From positions 2,234,677-2,298,676 of the forward strand of contig NC_045430.1 of NCBI RefSeq assembly GCF_902635505.1: 64,000 bases of DNA, read 5' to 3'. Of the stretch, positions 1-13,421 are shown one piece after another. A program made the translations under genes and the position numbers. How positions within the stretch are numbered: the stretch's first letter is position 1; every line of letters begins with the position of its first letter. The stretch comes from Sarcophilus harrisii (taxonomy: Eukaryota; Chordata; Mammalia; Dasyuromorphia; Dasyuridae). The notes under the pieces are model-generated. The model was not told the DNA's origin. It was given only the letters and a program-made list of their open reading frames with translations, and did no database searches.

Positions 1-199
1 ATGGGTGAAGTCATCCCATTCACATTCTCGGTTAAAATGACTAATTCTGTATTTCCCACCACCTTATTTACCCCAAGTTATTCCTTTTCTGTAAAGAGCC
101 AGAACTCTGGAAAAGTATACTTGAAAGAAGTATACTTGAAACAGGGTGTCAACTCAGAGGAATCGACAAGACAATGGCTATCATATGCTTAGTACTTAA

Positions 200-475
200 C
201 ATGGTGATGTAATATTTCTCTAGTTCACACGTATTCAGTATGCTGTAATGATGTAATTGTAATAGGTTATATAAAAACTGGGGACATAAAGGCAGACTGA
301 AGGCAGACTGCAAGCAGACTACAAGCAGACTGCAAGTAGACTGCTGGAGGAGACTAGGTCAGACCGTGACAGACTGTGTAAGATACAATAAAGACTTTGA
401 ACTCTATTCTTGTCCTTGAGGTGTCTATCCTTCTGAGACCAAGGCCCTTCCAGAGGACTTCCAGGAAGCCAGCAT
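200..475 (+). mobile_element. Probable solo LTR (U3/R/U5) of an endogenous retrovirus
   Basis: A TATA-like box (TTATATAAAAAC, about 268-279) is followed by five 11-bp repeats of the AGGCAGACTGC type (about 290-344), a polyadenylation signal AATAAA at 387-392 and a short U5-like stretch ending near AGCA at 471-474. This order is that of an LTR. The 5' border and target-site duplication were not found, so the family and exact ends are open. Confidence 0.4.
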
Positions 476-1000
476 GAACATTATACTTTGCTCCTTTGCC
501 TCCTCCCCAGAATTTTGCTTCTGACTACCACCTCCCTCAAACAGCTTTCCACTTTTATAGTCCCTCTGCTTTCTTATATTTTTCCCCTACTACTTCTGTT
601 TTTCCTTCTATTAGCCTTTCTTTTCTTCTGGCTCACATGCCCTATGAAACACCTTTGGTTCTCATTTGGTTGAGATGGCTGGCTTCTCTAGAAAAACTGT
701 CCTCTTTCTTCATTAGTTCATGAGTTGTCCCATTGTTTTTCTACATTTATTATATTTATTTTTCTATTAACATAGTAATCTTACACAACCATTGACATCT
801 TTGAGAACTTTAATAGCTTTTACATCATGCCGTAGCTGCCGCGAGATTTTGTTCATTACAATTGCTTTTCTTATTTCAAGACAGTAGTTTGTGTCCTTTC
901 TTCTTGGCTTTGCTTTATTTCCATTTTGTATTATGCCATAATGTTCTACCCAGATTTCTTTACATTTCTCATACTTCTGTAAAATCATATTAAAAATAAA
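476..1000. other. Intergenic, no gene recognised
   Basis: This stretch is pyrimidine-rich on the plus strand and holds only short open frames without recognisable domains. I see no clear repeat family. Confidence 0.4.
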
Positions 1001-1545
1001 TCCCTTAAGTGCAGATCCAACCCTGTGATCCTCCTTCCCTCCCTCAATCAGTAAACTCCAATGGGTCCTTATTACCTCTATTATCAAATATTGAGTCTTC
1101 TATTGGGCATTCTAACCCTTTTATAACCCAGTCCCCTCACACCTTTCCAGTGCTTTTAAACTTACTCCTGACTATAACCTCTCTCCCTCTGATTGACCTC
1201 TTTACTATACCTGTTCCATCCAACAAGACCCTCCACCTCCCAGCTCATTGATTGTCTTTAACTATCCTCCATGTCTTTCCTTTCTTCTCTCTGTCCTCTG
1301 ACTCTCCCAGATTTCTTTAAATCCCAACTAATACCCTATTTTCTACAGAAAGCTTTTCTTAATCCCTCTTAATTCCACCATATATCTGGTGATTAGTTCT
1401 TATTTATTTAATCTGAAGTTTACTTGTATATATTTTTGTCCACTTCCCAAGTAGATTATAAGCTTCTTGAGGATAGGGACGGTCTTTTGCCCCTTTTTGT
1501 CTCTTTAGAGTACTTAGCACAGTGCATGGCACATGGTTGATTGGG
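1000..1545 (+). mobile_element. L2/CR1-type LINE 3' end (ancient)
   Basis: The text resembles the end of mammalian L2-type LINEs: a stretch on fixing late-stage exon-like pyrimidine-rich coding remnants, then AGATTATAAGCTTCTTGAGGA, GGGACGGTCTTTTGCC and ACTTAGCACAGTGCATGGCAC. It is diverged and has no open frame. The family assignment rests on remembered consensus phrases. Confidence 0.5.
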
Positions 1546-1559
1546 TGGTTGTCGTCCTT

Positions 1560-2990
1560 TGCTTTCAAATGATGTCACTGTTAAGAGTTGTCTGATTGTG
1601 GTTAATCAGACCAACATGAGTTCAGAATGCTCTGTCACAGGTCACAAATACTCCCTGTGAACATTTGGGATGCCTTTTCTAAGTCTGTGCCACTCCCATT
1701 TCTTCTGAGCTAATTCAATCCTGCTCTGTTCATAGGGCTCATAGAGTACAGCATCTTCTCTGATGAGGGCACGCCATGCTGGGTGTTTTGTGCCAGTATC
1801 TCCCATGTCGTATGATCTGTTTTTAAATTCTTAAGAGAGCCTTTGAAAGTTTCCTTGTATCACTTTTTCTTACTACCTTGTGAGCACTTGCCCTGTGTGG
1901 ATTCTCCATAAAATCATCTTTTTGGCCAACATACATTTGGTATTCAGTGTGGCCAGCCCAACGGACTTGTGCTCTTTGCAGTAGAATTGGAATTCTTGGC
2001 AATTTAGTTTCAGAAAGGATCTCAGTATCTCATTTTTTTTATCCTGCCGGCTGATCTTCAGAATGCTCCTAAAACAATTCAAATGGAAGTCATTCGATTT
2101 CCTGGCATGTTGTTCGTATGCTGTCTAAGTTTTATAAGCATATGACGGTGAAGTCAATACACAAGCTCTGTTGACCTTCAGTTTTGGTAGTCAGTCATCT
2201 CTCCTCTCCCACACTTTTCTTCAGAACCTCCCAAATGCTGAACTAGCTTTGGCAATGCTTATGTCGATCTCATTATCAATGTGGACATTCCTGGATGGTA
2301 CACTGCCAAGGTAAAAGAATTTATCTACAGCATTCAAAACTTCATTTGCTGTAATTGATAGTTCCACATAAAGGTAGTGTGGTGCTGTCTGAAGGAAGAC
2401 CTGTGTTTTCTTAGAGTTAACTGTTAAGCCTAAATCAGCATAAGTAGCAGAGAACTGATGCATATTTTGTTGCATCTCAGCTTCAGAGGCTGCATTGAGT
2501 GCACAATCATCTGCAAACAAAAAAATCATGCATCGACTCTGCCTCCACTTCAGTTTTGGCTTGTAGCCTTTTCAAGTTGAAGAATTTACCATCAGTGCAA
2601 TAGTTGAATTTGATATCTTATTTGTCTTCTTTGAAAGCATTTGACAACATGGCTGAAAATTTCATGGTGAAAAGCATGGGAGTGAGCACACAGCCTTGTT
2701 TCACTCCATCGATAACTGGAAAAGCTCAAGAGTATGGAATTAACCTTCTGTACTGATGAAATTCTCTGTACAACCAAATTTTGACATAATTTTCCATAAG
2801 CCTTCACAACTGATAGCATCAAAGGCCTTGATCACATCTACAAATGTTATACATAGACCTCTGTTCTGCTCCTGGAATTTTTCCTGGAATTGTTGGGCAG
2901 TAAACCCCATATCCTTGGCCCTCTCTGAAGCTAGAGTTATTAGGAAGAAGGTATATGAGCCACAAGGCATGGACAGAAATTATATGGAAG
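1560..2990 (-). mobile_element. RTE-like non-LTR retrotransposon, decayed reverse transcriptase
   Basis: Read on the minus strand, several frames together give a reverse transcriptase. The pieces in order are a KAFDAISCEGLWKIM segment near 2830-2880 (motif A with its Asp), GVKQGCVLTPMLF near 2650-2720 in a shifted frame, FLFADDCALNAASEAEMQ at about 2475-2529 (the catalytic FADD box), and VDKFFYLGS...DNEIDISIAKASSAFGRF to about 2221. A further C-terminal part with RAQVRWAGHTEYQM lies near 1930-1990. Frameshifts and stops separate the pieces, so it is dead. I place it near the RTE clade from these phrases; a CR1-like placement is possible. The 5' endonuclease part is not visible upstream. Confidence 0.7.
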
Positions 2991-2999
2991 TAATCAAAA

Positions 3000-4330
3000 G
3001 AATAAAAGGATTAGCAAAACTAAGAAAATCTATTAGTTAAATTTGACATACAACTTATAAAATATACCATAATTTAAAACCTTCAAAGGGAATTCCCAGT
3101 CTACATCATAGTAATGTCACAAATATGAACATAATTTTCAAGCGAAGAACTTAAAATCACATTTAAAAAATGTTTAATTCCTGTTGAAATGGCTTACTGG
3201 AGTGTGGCTGCTATACATGCTTATAGCTTCTTAGAGCCATAGATGAGAGTTACGTGGATCAGGTGGATCCCAAAGGTGGAAAGTAGCCCTATAAAGGACT
3301 CAGCAGCCCTCACAGCTTAGGTACTAGTCTTCCCTGAACACCCCCTACACCCCCAGTATTCCTTAATAAATGTTTATGGATTGATTTTGATTGAGTTATG
3401 ACATTCAATGAATGCTTTACATACATTATTATGTATAGACATATATTAGAGATAAATCTAATCTCTAATTATCTCTAATAATATTACTATACATTTAGGT
3501 TGTTCAAATTTCATTTTTTTATAACAAACCGTAAATATCAACAAACATAAAAATCTCACTTTCTGATAAATAGGAATATGAATGAAATTGTAGATTTGTT
3601 ATTTATGTTTTTCTTCTTTTCAGCTTTGTCTGGCTTATTTTGGGGGGGATTATGTAACTATAATTTTACATGATCATCCCTAAACTGCCCTGCTTGACAT
3701 ATTTTCCCTTCAGAACTTTCTTTAGCTCCCTCTTTTTTGGTGTTTCTCTTAATAATATTTGTCATTCTGTCTGCTGCATTTCACTTAGCCATATTTTCAT
3801 TTTAGTTCTTCTTTTGGTATGTTATGTTCTGGTCAGTCCAATCTTCACTGGAACTTTTGGCTACTTTCCCCTCTGAGATCTGAATTCCACTGTTGCTGCC
3901 AGTTTTGATGGAGTAGTTGGCATGAAATTGTGGCTTAAGTCTTGGTTTGCTCTTTGTATATCATGGATCTTCTTTGCACAGTAACCAATCAGCAGTTGGT
4001 TTCATCTGCCGGGGATCTGAGAGGTTGTAGCAGGATGGTGGAGAACACATTTGTTTCAGGCATCTTCCTGCTGCTTTGCTGAGGTGCTGAGTTGATGGTG
4101 TTTTCTGCTGTGGCTCCTAGTGTGCCAAGCCAATAACTCCACACTAACTCACTGACTCCACTCTAAATGATGGCCTGAAGTGGTGGTTCTATTTTTGACT
4201 TCTATTCTTACAGACCACAGCTTAGCATCTGGTTTCAGGGCCCTGAATATGGGGCAGGCACCAATTTGTAATGGCTTGCTCAATACACTGACTTGAGATT
4301 TATTCATGCTCATTTCACACTAGCTTTCTT
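3000..4330. other. Intergenic, AT-rich, no gene recognised
   Basis: There is no credible coding frame. A possible old SINE/LINE tail is seen near 3230-3400 (ATTCCTTAATAAATGTTTATGG). The rest looks like unannotated AT-rich sequence. Confidence 0.4.
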
Positions 4331-4334
4331 CTAG

Positions 4335-4560
4335 CTAGTTGGTACAATGGCTACAGCCTTAGATTCAAGAAAACCTGAACTAGATTCTGGCCTCAGACCT
4401 AGTAGCTGTGTAACCTTGGGCAAACCATCTGCCTTGTTTTCCTAAAATGGGGGTAATAATAGCATCCACATAAGGATAAAACGAAATGAGAAATATCTAT
4501 AGCAGGTAGCACAGTGGCTGGTACACAGTTGATGTGTAACAAATATTATTTTCTTCCTCT
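4335..4560 (+). mobile_element. MIR/MAR1-like tRNA-derived SINE
   Basis: The element reads GCTAGTTGGTACAATGGCTACAG, then a core with GGCCTCAGACCTAGTAGCTGTGTAACCTTGGGCAA, TTTTCCTAAAATGGGGGTAATAATAG and the tail AGCACAGTGGCTGGTACACAG. This is the usual layout of MIR-superfamily (CORE) SINEs found in marsupials. Confidence 0.7.
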
Positions 4561-4569
4561 CTCCACATC

Positions 4570-5080
4570 CATTGGCATCTTAGATGCATCCATCATTTTG
4601 TAGACATCCTTTTACACAATTCTGGATTGGAAAGAGGAATTTCTGCTTTATTTTGGATTTCATTGTTATTTCTGTGACATTTCATATTTTTGGTAGTTTC
4701 TTTAGAAAGTTGGGCTTGCCTGTGACTTTTCTCATCTTTATTTTAATTGAAAATCTACTTTGGTTATTTCTTGTCACAATATTGTTACTTCAAGTATACC
4801 TTAATATAATTTATTGAGCTATCCCCTAATTGGGGGCACTCACTTTGCTTCCAGATCTTTGTTAGAAGAAAAGGTGCCATCGCTATTTTTGCATATATGG
4901 GATTTTTAATTCTCTTTTTGAGGTATAAGGTTTGTACTGATATTTCTGGGTCAAAGGTATGATTTTTTGTTTATAGTACCAGATTGACCTTCAGAACTAT
5001 CAATGAAAACATTCACAACATTGCCAACTGTATATTAGAATGCAAGATCAACACAAGGGGTGCTTACTTTGCAGGCACTC
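4570..5080 (-). mobile_element. Old LINE-1 3' fragment, antisense
   Basis: Phrases such as CTAATTGGGGGCACTCACTTTGCTTCCAGATCTTTG and later CATTGCCAACTGTATATTAG resemble the reverse complement of mammalian L1 ORF2 3' sequence. It is strongly diverged with no open frame. Confidence 0.4.
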
Positions 5081-5472
5081 ATAATACCTCCACAATATCA
5101 TGAAGGTATTGTTACATTTGTTTTATATTCTTGGCACATAGTACAAGTGTTGGTACATAGCGTTAATATAATCAGTGCTTATTGGTCAGTCTTTGCCAGT
5201 TTGATGGGTGTCATGGCACAACCTCAGATTTATATAAATGTGTATTTCTTTTACTATTACTTAGAGCACTTTCTGGATGGTTGTTTGCCATCTTTTTGAA
5301 ACCTAACAGTTTCTACTACTTTATTTATTAAGGAATTGTCATTGTGTTAGCATATTTGTATTAATTTCCTGTTCTGGTATCTTCCTTATTAGGCCTTTAT
5401 CAGAGAAACTCACTGCAAATGTACACAGTCATTTCCCAACTTAATTGTTTCCCTTTTAATTCTATGTGGTGT

Positions 5473-6854
5473 CAAGATAAGGTCAAAATGGGTTCATGAC
5501 CTAGGCATAAAGAAAGAAATTATTAATAAATTAGAGGAACATAGGATAATTTACCTCTCAGACCTGTGGAAGGGGAAGGTCTTTATGACCAAAGCAGAAC
5601 TAGAGATCATTACTGATCACAAAATAGAAAATTTCGATTATACCAAACTGAAAAGTTTTTGTACAAACAAAACTAATGCAGACAAGATTAGAAGGGAAGC
5701 AATAAACTGGGAAAATATTTTTTACAGTCAAAGGTTCTGATAAAGGCCTCATTTCAAAATATATAGAGAATTAACTCTAATTTATAAAAATCAAGCCATT
5801 CTCAATTGAGAAATGGTCAAAGGATATGAACAGACAATTCTCAGATGAAGAAATTGAAACTATTTCTAGTCATATGAAAAGATGCTCCAAGTCATTATTA
5901 ATCAGAGAAATGCAAATTAAGACAACTCTAAGATACCACTACACACCTGTCAGATTGGCTAAGATGACAGGAAAAAATAAGATGATTGTTGGAGGGGATG
6001 CGGGAAAACTGGGACATTGATGCATTGTTGGTGGAGTTGTGAACGAATCCAACCATTTTGGAGAGTAGTTTGGAACTATGCTCAAAAAGTTATCAAACTG
6101 TGCATACCCTTTGATCCAGCAGTGTTACTACTGGGATTATATCCCAAAGAGATTATAAAGAAGGGAAAGGGACCTGTATGTGCACGAATATTTGTGGCAG
6201 CCCTTTTTGTAGTGGCTAAAATTGGAAACTGAATGGATGTCATCAGTTGGAGAATGGTTGAATAAATTGTGGTATATGAAAATTATGGAATGTTACTGTT
6301 CTGTAAGAAATGACCAACAGGATAATTTCAGAAAGGCCTGGAGACTTACATGAACTGATGCTGAGTGAAATGAGCAGGACCAGGAGATCATTATATACTT
6401 CAACAACAATACTATATGATGACCAGTTCTGATGGACCAGGCCATCCTCATCAACGAGATCAACCAAATCATTTCTAATGGAGCAGTAATGAACTGAACT
6501 AGCTATGCCCAGAAAAAGAACTCTGGGAGATGACTAAAAACCATTACATTGAATTCCCAATCCCTATATTTATGCACACCTGCATTTTTGATTTCCTTCA
6601 CAAGCTCATTGTACAATATTTCAGAGTCTGATTCTTTTTCTACAGCAAAATAACGATTTGGTCATGTATACTTATTGTGTATCTAATTTATATTTTAATA
6701 TATTTAACATCTACTAGTCATCCTGCCATCTAGGGGAGGGGGTGGGGGGGGTAAGAGGTGAAAAATTGGAACAAGAGGTTTGGCAATTGTTAATGCTGTA
6801 AAGTTAGCCATGTATATATCCTGTAAATAAAAGGCTATTAAATAAAAAAAAAAA
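5473..6854 (+). mobile_element. 5'-truncated LINE-1, young, with target-site duplication
   Basis: The sequence begins inside ORF2 (GIKKEIINKLEEHRIIYLSDLWKG... in translation), continues through the conserved L1 block near GAGAAATGCAAATTAAGACA, then a long 3' UTR, and ends in TCCTGTAAATAAAAGGCTATT plus an A-tail. It is flanked by a 15-bp target-site duplication AATTCTATGTGGTGT at 5458-5472 and 6855-6869. ORF2 is broken by stops. The same 3' end recurs at 48.7, 56.9, 61.1 and 63.4 kb. Confidence 0.9.
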
Positions 6855-7014
6855 AATTCTATGTGGTGTGATTTTATTTCTGGTTTGGGAAAGAGTAATT
6901 TAAATTGGACATTCATTTTCTGTAAGCCTCCCTAGTTTTTTCTTCAAAGATGTTGCTGTGAGAATCTCTGATTAGAAAGCTCTAAGGGGGGGGGGGTTGT
7001 TTGCATAATAATAC

Positions 7015-7620
7015 CTCTTTGTCACTTTGTGTCACCTCTTTGTCACCAAGTGCCACCTCTTTGTCACTGTTACCTCTGTTACCTAGTGCCACCTCTTTTG
7101 TCACCTAGTGCTGCGTCTTTGTCACCAGGTGCCACCTTTATTGTCACCAAGTGCCATCCATTTTGTCACCAAGTGCCATCCATTTTGTCACCAAGTGCCA
7201 CCTCCTTTGTCACCTAGTGTCACCTCTTGTCACCATGTGCCACCTCTTGTCACCTAGTGCTGGGTCTTTGTCACCAGGTGCCACCTCTTTTGTCACCTAG
7301 TGCCACCTGTCATTGTCACCTGTTACCTAATGCCACCTCTTTTGTCACCTAGTGCCACCTCTTGTCACCAAGTGCCACCTCTTTTGTCACTAAGTGCTAC
7401 CCATTGTCACCTAGTGCCATATCTTTGTCACCAAGTACCATCTCTTTGTCACCTAGTGCCACCTTTTTATCAGTCACCTAGTGACTTCGTCTGTTCACAG
7501 TTCCTTTATTACATCACTACAATATGTGATTCCGCCTCTATCATTTATGATCACTTCTGCACACCACTAAGCGCATGCCTTTTGTGACACCTATTCCACC
7601 TCTTTGTCACCAAGTGCCAT
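7015..7620. repeat. GTCACC/AGTGCCACCT minisatellite
   Basis: A tandem array of about 20-22-bp units of the type TTTGTCACCTAGTGCCACCTC runs for about 600 bp, with roughly 25-30 units, some shortened. The unit varies mainly at T/A after GTCACC and in the number of Ts. Short open frames across it (all Pro/Ser/Cys/His-rich) come from the repeat and are not genes. The 7490-7575 part is a poor match and looks like an interruption. Confidence 0.9.
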
Positions 7621-7899
7621 TTTTTTTTCTTTTTTGCTAATCCCAAGAGTACCTAAATGACATTTTTGTTACTCTTTGATTAATATAGGTACTAAATATT
7701 TTTAATGTGATTTTCAATTCTTCACTTGAAAATCACGGTCATATCCATGACCACTCCTGTAATGTAGATTGGGAATTGCCTTTGTAGGTTTTAAGAAATT
7801 TATTTTACAAGTTACATGTTGTTTTATTATGATTTCTTACTTTTGTTAATGTTTTTTCTTTTGATTTCTTTTGTCATAAACATATAAATACACATACAC

Positions 7900-8527
7900 A
7901 CACAGAGATATTTCTGTTCCTTGTTCCTAATAACTCCAGCTTCTATAATGGAACATCTAACTTCAAAAACTGAGATAATTAAAAAATTTCACCTCCTTTC
8001 ATATTTTATAGTTCATACCACACAAATGTTTAAGGTGAGAATCTAGGATTAACTGGGAGTACAATGTGAGAAATTATTCGAAATCTATCTTCTGTAAAAT
8101 TGTTTAATTTTCTCAAAGACATTTGTTAAGTGATGACTCTTTTCACTAGGCTTATTCTTCTAGTAGGGTTTTCTCATTGATGTTAGATTTCATAGTATCT
8201 TTAAAGTTTAATTCGATAAAGTTTGTTCTTCTCTCAATGATTCTCTCCTCCATCTTCACAACTGTCTGCATCCATCTATTCAATTGCTCATTTAATGGGT
8301 CCAAAATTTAATGTCATACATTTCCTTTAACGTGAGGAAGTGGTAGTCTACCTACAAATTTCAGCATTTCTTTTTGGTTTTAATTTCCTGATGTGAATAA
8401 GAATTGTACACAGGATATACATTGGGTAAAGTCTTTATCTTGCCACACATAGTATATTCATAAGGATCACACGAAAAAATTAGCAGAAACTATAGTGCAA
8501 AACTTAAGGCGCTATAAAAATTTTATT
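7900..8527 (-). other. 3' flank/UTR of zinc-finger unit 1, duplicated in unit 2
   Basis: This region matches 18690-19273 closely over phrases such as CAAAAACTGAGATAA and CTCAAAGACATTTGTTAAGT. It lies just downstream (minus strand) of the finger exon, so it is the old 3' UTR and flank. It marks the left edge of the duplicated unit. Confidence 0.7.
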
Positions 8528-10143
<1,616 letters not shown>

Positions 10144-12498
10144 CTGAAGTGAAGGGAAAGAACAAAAAAAGGAAAAGAAAAGAAGAGAATATTTCTGCTT
10201 GATGAGGTGAGAAGAAAAGCCTAAACTGACTACTTGAATCCTCATTATTCCTCTCAGACTGGTGTTTCCATGCTTAAGAATAATAATAGAACTACACAGA
10301 AACCTTACATTTGTCAATGTACATTTGTGAAATGTCTTCAGGCTATCTTCTCTGGCCCCCTTCACCGAGAGTCCATGGAGATCCACATATGTTAGATTGA
10401 AGGGAGTTTTGCAATTTGGGTCAAGAAATAAACTCTGATGAGGGAAGCTTGTTAGAGGAATGGAGTTGTTAGAGCTGGATGCAAGGTATCTTCCCTGTAC
10501 AACCTTTTTTGAAAACAAAATGCTAGAGATAATTGGGCATAAATATGAGACATTGAGCTGATTGTACAGCACATAACCTATATCTGGACTCACCTCCTAC
10601 ACATCTAGGGGGAAGGTGCAGGGAAAGAGGGAAAGGATTTCGGAACACAAGGTATCTTCAGCGCCCTCCCAATGCTGAAAATTACCCATGCCAGTATGAT
10701 TTGCCTTTCTTAAAAAATCCTTTAGATTAAAAGGTCAAAACAAAACAAAACACAAATGCTAGGGAGAACTTCCCCTGGCTAGACTCCTGCCCTGTGCATC
10801 TATCCTCTTCAAGTGCTTAGGCAATTCTCCAATTTTGGAACCATTCATTTTCCTGCCTTTTGGACAGTAGCAAGGTTGTTGGTCTGTCATGTCTTCCAGT
10901 GTTCAGAACATAAAAGCACCGTGATCGAAAACTAATTCCTTCAAATGGTGTTGAAAATAATGGGCAAGTACATACAAGGTACTCAGAGCCTTTCAGGCGA
11001 GATGCACTGAAAGTAAAGACATAAAAGGAATAATATAAGTGGAGGGCCGCACTTGGGCCACCAGAACACTAGGGAACATGAAGAAAGCATGGAGGAACAG
11101 GTACTGCCTGGTGAGATCGACAAGCCTGGCCCTCAGGATCACTAGACACGTGTTTTAGAATGCCTAATTAATCTCCCTGGGGCAGGCAGTTGGTTGTTTT
11201 CTTTCAGATCAGTAGAGAGCTAGCCCATAACGGAGAAGATGTAGATCCCTTCAGCTCCAACACTGGGAGCTCCCACTGTTGCTGGTTCTGGCCTCCACGT
11301 GTCCCAGTGCCTCCCGACTCCGCTTGCTCTGGCTTGAGCAACCTGTTACGGAGAGAATGCCCATTCTGGCAGTAGCTGCTCCCACCTCAGTTTGTTTCTC
11401 AGTTTATGCACAGGAGTTTATGCCAATTTTGGATCCAGCAACATAGAGGAAGCAAGGGCAGAAACTGGGAGCAACAAAATGGGTTTTCAAGGCGCAAGGA
11501 GCCACAGATTTCGCCCAGTGATATGATGCAAACCAGCTCCAAAGCCAGCATAATTGAGAAGAGCCCGTTGGATGACAGGGAACGGGCCTACCACGACCAG
11601 TGGGAAGGCCACAATCTGGGTACAGGCTTGGCAGTTCATCCAACACTTGCCTGATCACCTCACCACGCAAGACCAAGGGACAGGTACGGACACCAAAAGC
11701 ATCCCTGCCTGACCCATGCCTGCTGCCCCTCCCTCCCAATGCCCTCCCGAGGCCCAGAGACAGAAGGGGTTCTGGCCTCCTACAAACCGAAGTCCTCACA
11801 GGTACCTCCCCTGCCAATCGTTCCACCAGCTAGAGAGGCACTACCCTCCCAAGCTGTCTGCTGCTGCCTCCCCTGGAGCTCGAAGCTCCAGGAAGCTTCA
11901 GAATCAAATCTTAGGGCTTCCTTGACATCCCGACTCACTCAGAAGAGCCTCGGCACAGCGGAGTTGGTGGCTCCAAAGTCTCACTGACTGACCTCGAAAA
12001 GCCATCCATGGCCCCAGAAGCCCCCTACCTGCTCCTCCCTCCCAGGTTAGAGGGAGGGAAGCTGGGAAACAATTTAGACCAATGTCTGTAAAGGTATTCC
12101 AATAACAGAGGCCTGCATTTTGATCGTCAGCCAATTGGCAGATGACCACATTTTCAGAAATACACCTGTCCAATCAAGAGACATGCTAAGATAGTGATGA
12201 GAATGCACGAGCCTAGGACCCCTCAGAACAGCTCAGGGCGGCAAGAGACAAGAAAGATGTAATGCTGGAGGAGGGAAACTGATAAGCTCTTGGTGGACTG
12301 TTACCAATTGAGCCTTGGACTGGCTCCAGGGGCCTCCACTTCTTCATCTGTAAAATGGGGATGAAACCTCTGGGGGGCAGGGCAGATGTGAAGATTTCCT
12401 AAGATGAGGTAAGCAGAGCCCTCAGGCCCAGATAGACTGGGAGAAGGGACTAGGCTGAGGAGTCCCCTCATGCCAGCCTGTCTGGGAGCATCTCTCAC
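10144..12498 (-). other. Intron of unit 1 (finger exon to KRAB-B)
   Basis: Part of this intron (about 10430-10950) is duplicated at 21430-21720 in unit 2, for example CTCCTGCCCTGTG and GGAACCATTCAT. A short L1 ORF2 piece lies at about 12043-12175 (GAAGCTGGGAAACAATTTAG). The 11.2-12.0 kb part is GC-rich with several overlapping frames in both directions, none with a known domain. I see no gene there. Confidence 0.5.
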
Positions 12499-12594
12499 CT
12501 GGATGGGGGCTTCTGGGCTCTCCCTCCAACAGTGTCCATGGGCCTCCCCCACCTTCCAGCTTTGAGATCAGCTCTGGCTTGGAGACGAGAAGCC
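12499..12594 (-). pseudogene. KRAB-B exon of unit 1, intact by itself
   Basis: The 96-bp exon lies between an AG acceptor (CTCAATCAG) and a GTGAGA donor. With the expected phase it reads GLLVSKPELISKLEGGGGPW then TLLEGEPRSPHP, a good KRAB-B box of the VSKPELI...LE...PW type. Its length equals that of the intact paralogue (96 bp). Confidence 0.85.
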
Positions 12595-12878
12595 CTGATT
12601 GAGGGGAGAGAAATGGGAGCCCCCTCTGGAGTCCATGCCAGCTCCCCCCCTTCAGGGAGAGACTGTCATTGTGTCAGGGCCTCTGCTGGGCATTTTGTCC
12701 TGAGGGAGCCATGCTGGGGCCACACACACTGGGGGAGCTCACTGATCATGGGGACTCAGGGCTGCCCACAGAAGACGCCCACCTGGCTACAGGGGCCAGT
12801 GTCATGATGGCAAGGTCAGGCCCAAGGCCAGGCCCTCATGTGGACGGCCACGGGCATGCAGGGAGCTGGGCCCCTTAC

Positions 12879-12999
12879 CCACACAGACCAGGTGCTCATA
12901 GTTCTCCAGCATCACCTCCCGGTACAGGATCTTTAGGCTGGGTTCAAGTGTCTCCCTCCTCTGGGCTGAAGAGACAGCCACGTCCCAAGGTCAGTGAAC
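12879..12999 (-). pseudogene. KRAB-A exon of unit 1, disabled by small deletions
   Basis: The exon keeps both splice sites (acceptor TGTTCCAG, donor GTAAGG) but is 121 bp instead of the usual 127. Comparison with the sister exons suggests about six separate single-base losses (for example GAGGAGGGAGACAC where GAGGAGTGGAGACAC is expected). Different frames therefore give DVAVS, LFSPEE and [16 protein letters not shown] in pieces. The corepressor-binding box cannot be translated as one unit. Confidence 0.85.
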
Positions 13000-13421
13000 C
13001 TGGAACACCAACACACCTCTCCCTCGCCTGCCCCTCACACGTACCCAAAAGCCTCGGGGAAGCAGCAGGACAGAGAGGGGGGTCTGGGGTTCCCGCAAAC
13101 CCGACATGGATTCAGTTTCCAGGTAACCCCCACATGACAAGTGTGATCAAAGCCACAGAAATGCCGACCTCCACAAGTGTGCTGGGATGTGCCCCCCTGG
13201 AGGCAGGTCAGGCCCCAGAGGCCTCTCACCAGAATCCAAACCAAAGGAGGTTTCCTTAGAAAAGCACAGAAAGGCCACAGGAGAAGGAACGGCTCGGCAG
13301 AGGCGGGGGGACTTTGGTGGCCTCCCCATGTCCGCCACTGCTGACCCCTCCCCGGCCCCCCGCCCCCCAGGCCTCCAGGAAGCCCCTCCCTTACCTGAAT
13401 CTTCCCCTCCCCTCCCCCCAG

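Noticed and set aside
7029-7587. Open frames and possible CRISPR-like array over the GTCACC repeats
   Set aside because: The units are directly tandem with no unique spacers, and the DNA is vertebrate; it is a minisatellite and the frames follow from it.
11404-11987. Overlapping frames on both strands in the 11.2-12.0 kb GC-rich part
   Set aside because: No domain, no splice pattern and mutual overlap. I looked for a retroviral or processed gene match and could not support one.
12669-13259. A 196-codon plus-strand frame
   Set aside because: It runs antisense over the KRAB-A relic of unit 1, in GC-rich DNA, with low-complexity Pro/Ser/Gly content and no domain.
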